Below are positions 62,113 through 64,000 of a DNA stretch of 64,000 nt, piece after piece. Position 1 is the stretch's first letter. Each line of letters starts with the position of its first letter. The notes under the pieces were generated by a model, which was given only the letters and a program-made list of their open reading frames with translations, was not told the origin of the DNA and searched no databases. The stretch is taken from positions 52,310 to 116,309 of the forward strand of contig NZ_JRKN01000010.1 in NCBI RefSeq assembly GCF_000763905.1. The letters are read 5' to 3'. The stretch is from Paracoccus halophilus (GTDB lineage Bacteria > Pseudomonadota > Alphaproteobacteria > Rhodobacterales > Rhodobacteraceae). The translations under genes were made by a program, and so were the position numbers.

Positions 62113-62444
62113 TCCATGCCTCCAGCATCGCCTATTTCAGAGGCGCCTTCTATGATCCGCAGCAGGAAAGAACAAGAGGCCGCAGGGGGGTCGTCAGGCA
62201 GGCGCGAAAGATTTCCGCAAGACCCAGGGCAAGCGGCGGCTCGAACGGGATCCGACGCGGCGCCGAGGGCTGTCCGGGCTGGCCTTGCGGGAAGGCAAGG
62301 CATCACCCGCGTTCTCTGGGCAAAGCCGCCGGCGGGCGTGCATTGTGCGCCGGCGCGCAAAAACTCTTTAAGCGTAATTCATATAATCCGACCACCGAGA
62401 TGGTGCTAGGAACGTGGAATTTGCAACTGAAGGGGGGAGCCGAA
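62113..62444. promoter_or_regulatory. Divergent control region of lysC and the nucleobase permease
   Basis: 332 bases without a gene. It holds two hairpins: 62282-62288 with 62295-62301 (7 pairs), and a repeated CGCCGGCG octamer (62327-62334, 62348-62355) able to pair. Next come an AT-rich stretch with a TATAAT (62382-62387) and a compact fold at 62376-62421. The permease ribosome site AGGGGGGAG is at 62431-62439. Confidence 0.6.
62376..62421 (+). ncRNA. Possible structured leader (riboswitch candidate)
   Basis: AATTC (62376-62380) can pair with GAATT (62417-62421), enclosing CATATAATCC, an inner stem CACC (62393-62396)/GGTG (62402-62405) and a GCTAGGAACG strand. A closing stem with purine-rich internal loops just before the ribosome site of a nucleobase permease fits a small purine-type riboswitch. 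The TATAAT could instead be a plain -10 box. Speculative. Confidence 0.3.
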
Positions 62445-63806
62445 GTGTTTTCACACGAACATACCAAGGAACATGCGACCGATGTCAACTACATGCCGCC
62501 GCTGTTCGAGGCGATACCGCTTGGTATCCAGCATGTGCTGGCGATGTTCGTCGCCAATGTCACACCGCCGCTGATCATCGCCAGCGCCATCGACGCCCCC
62601 GCCGAATTGACGGTCTTTCTGGTTCAGGCGGCGATGTTCGTCGCCGGTGTCGCGACACTGGTGCAGACGCTCGGCCTGGGTCCCATCGGCGCCAAGGTGC
62701 CGATCGTGATGGGCACGAGCTTCAGCTTCGTGCCGGTCCTGATCCCGGTGGCGCAGAACAGCGGCCTGGCCGCCGCGATGGGGGCCTGTTTCGCCGGCGG
62801 TCTGGCGATGGCTCTGGTCGGCTATTTCATACGCCATGTGCGTTTCCTGTTTCCTCCGGTGGTGACCGGCACCTTCGTGCTGCTGACCGGCATCATCCTG
62901 CTGCCCGTCGGTTTCGCCTATGCCGGCGGCGGCTTCGGGGCCGAGGATTTCGGCGATGCGCGGCATCTTTGGCTCGCCTTCCTGGTGTTCGCGGTGACGC
63001 TGGGCGTGAACCAGTTCTGCAAGGGCTTCCTGTCCGAGATGGGCATCCTGATCGGCATCGTCGTAGGCTATCTGGTGGCGATCCCGATGGGGCTGGTCAA
63101 TTTCTCGGGCGTCGCCCAGGCCGACTGGGCCGCCCTGCCCCAACCATTCGCGATCGGTCTGGAATTCGTCCCCGTCGCGATCATCGGCGTGGTGGTGATG
63201 TCGCTGGTCACGACCGCGGAATCCATCGGTGACATTGCCGGCACGGTGATCGGCGGCGCGGATCGCGAGCCCACCTCCAGAGAGCTTTCGGGCGGGGTGA
63301 TGGCCGATGGTCTGGCCAGCAGCTTCGCCGCGATCTTCAACGCCTTTCCGCAGATCAGCTTCAGCCAGAATGTCGGGCTGGTGGCGCTGACCGGGGTCGC
63401 CAGCCGCTATGTGGTGGCGATCGGCGGCGGCTTTCTGGTCCTCGCCGGGCTGTTTCCCAAGGTCGGCGCGGTGGTGACGACAATTCCCAACGCCGTGCTG
63501 GGCGGCGCCGTCATCATCATGTTCGGCATGATCGCGGCGGCCGGCATCAAGATGCTGTCGCTGGTCGATCTGAACAAGCGCAACATGGTCGTCGGCGGCG
63601 TCTCAATCGCGGTCGCGCTTGGCCTGCGCGCACAGCCGGACCTGTATGCGAATGCCTCGGCCGGGCTCAAGGCGATGCTGGATTCGGGACTTATCGCGGG
63701 GGCCATCGTCGCGATCGTGCTGAACCTGATCCTGCCGGGTCGCGAAACCGTGTCGCATGACGGCAAGCCAAAGCCGGACGCGGCGCAACCCTCTGGCGCG
63801 CAATAG
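62445..63806 (+). CDS. Nucleobase:cation symporter, NCS2 family (xanthine/uracil permease)
   Basis: 453 residues from a GTG, with AGGGGGGAG six bases upstream; an ATG at 62400 would add residues that lie in the leader. About 12-14 membrane segments. IQHVLAMFVANVTPPLI (about 25), LGLGPIGAKVPIVMGTSFSF, VVTTAESIGDIAGT and NAFPQISFSQNVGL are NCS2 signatures; TAESIGDIAG holds the substrate-binding glutamate. Likely substrate xanthine or urate, by analogy. Confidence 0.9.
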   Translation: MFSHEHTKEHATDVNYMPPLFEAIPLGIQHVLAMFVANVTPPLIIASAIDAPAELTVFLVQAAMFVAGVATLVQTLGLGPIGAKVPIVMGTSFSFVPVLIPVAQNSGLAAAMGACFAGGLAMALVGYFIRHVRFLFPPVVTGTFVLLTGIILLPVGFAYAGGGFGAEDFGDARHLWLAFLVFAVTLGVNQFCKGFLSEMGILIGIVVGYLVAIPMGLVNFSGVAQADWAALPQPFAIGLEFVPVAIIGVVVMSLVTTAESIGDIAGTVIGGADREPTSRELSGGVMADGLASSFAAIFNAFPQISFSQNVGLVALTGVASRYVVAIGGGFLVLAGLFPKVGAVVTTIPNAVLGGAVIIMFGMIAAAGIKMLSLVDLNKRNMVVGGVSIAVALGLRAQPDLYANASAGLKAMLDSGLIAGAIVAIVLNLILPGRETVSHDGKPKPDAAQPSGAQ

Positions 63807-63851
63807 AGGCCGCGCGCCCCGCCCGACGCACAAGGGAGGACGGGCACGAAT

Positions 63852-63880
63852 AAAGGCCCCGCGCGCCGCGCGGGGCCTTT
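63852..63880. terminator. Bidirectional terminator
   Basis: AAAGGCCCCGCG (63852-63863) and CGCGGGGCCTTT (63869-63880), 12 pairs and a 5-base loop, between convergent genes. The flanking A and T runs let it act on both strands. Confidence 0.85.
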
Positions 63881-63884
63881 ACGA

Positions 63885-64000
63885 TCAGTAAAGGACGACC
63901 GAGCGAATAGATTCGCCGGCATGCATCAGGTCGAAACCCTTGTTGATGTCGTCCAGCGGCATGGTGTGGGTGATCATCGGGTCGATCTCGATCTTGCCGT
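63885..64000 (-). CDS. S-(hydroxymethyl)glutathione dehydrogenase, 3' end
   Basis: Only the last 38 codons are in the window; it continues beyond 64000. The sequence reads GKIEIDPMITHTMPLDDINKG then FDLMHAGESIRSVVLY, characteristic of class III alcohol dehydrogenase/glutathione-dependent formaldehyde dehydrogenase, used by Paracoccus in methanol and formaldehyde oxidation. Confidence 0.88.
   Translation of the reverse strand, partial: GKIEIDPMITHTMPLDDINKGFDLMHAGESIRSVVLY

Overview
The window comes from a high-GC alphaproteobacterium of the Rhodobacteraceae, most likely a Paracoccus species. The main evidence is a complete complex I (nuo) operon whose subunit lengths, gene order and family-specific accessory genes (DUF5333, DUF5337, a helix-hairpin-helix protein, a FlK-like thioesterase) follow the Paracoccus pattern as I remember it. 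DUF817, entericidin-type lipoproteins and a GAAC-N7-GAAC LexA operator also fit. No rRNA, tRNA, CRISPR array, integrase, transposase or prophage was seen. Nearly everything looks chromosomal and housekeeping.

Layout. 1-3268 (+): the 3' end of propionyl-CoA synthetase and a large glycosyltransferase-methyltransferase-methyltransferase fusion. 3281-27518 (-): one very long, tightly overlapping block running nuoA-N with about nine accessory ORFs, then birA, coaX, rnj, trmB and aroA. 27686-30906 (-): DUF4260 and uvrA behind a LexA box. 31003-36794 (-): an L-fucose uptake and oxidation cluster (mutarotase, lactonase, ribose-type ABC transporter, fucose dehydrogenase), with moaA directly upstream. 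37968-48206: a lipoprotein, a Met-rich multicopper oxidase with a small Cys-rich partner, divergent Fe(III) ABC transporter genes, 3-hydroxybutyrate dehydrogenase, and a YejA-like peptide-binding protein coupled to an entericidin and an acidic CsbD-like protein. 48359-58475: xthA, an A-type Fe-S carrier, dgt, osmC-like, a low-GC orphan membrane gene, prfC, nadK, glyA, DUF817, small proteins, an esterase and a second entericidin. 58569-64000: ptsP and lysC (-), an NCS2 nucleobase permease (+) with a possibly structured leader, and the 3' end of glutathione-dependent formaldehyde dehydrogenase (-).

How the genes work together. The nuo block builds the proton-pumping NADH dehydrogenase. Its junctions are almost all ATGA, TGATG or a few bases, which implies translational coupling; four inserted ORFs encode exported proteins of unknown role. 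The fucose cluster supplies import, anomer conversion, oxidation and lactone opening but lacks the later steps (fuconate dehydratase and beyond), which must lie elsewhere. The multicopper oxidase faces the Fe(III) importer, which suggests a link between ferroxidation or copper handling and iron uptake.

Most notable points: a fuconolactonase reading frame that starts only with a non-canonical codon (ATA); an unannotated 34-codon ORF that exactly bridges nuoH and nuoI; the three-domain sugar/methyl-transfer fusion; a candidate antisense small RNA near 45.7 kb; and a compact foldable leader ahead of the nucleobase permease.
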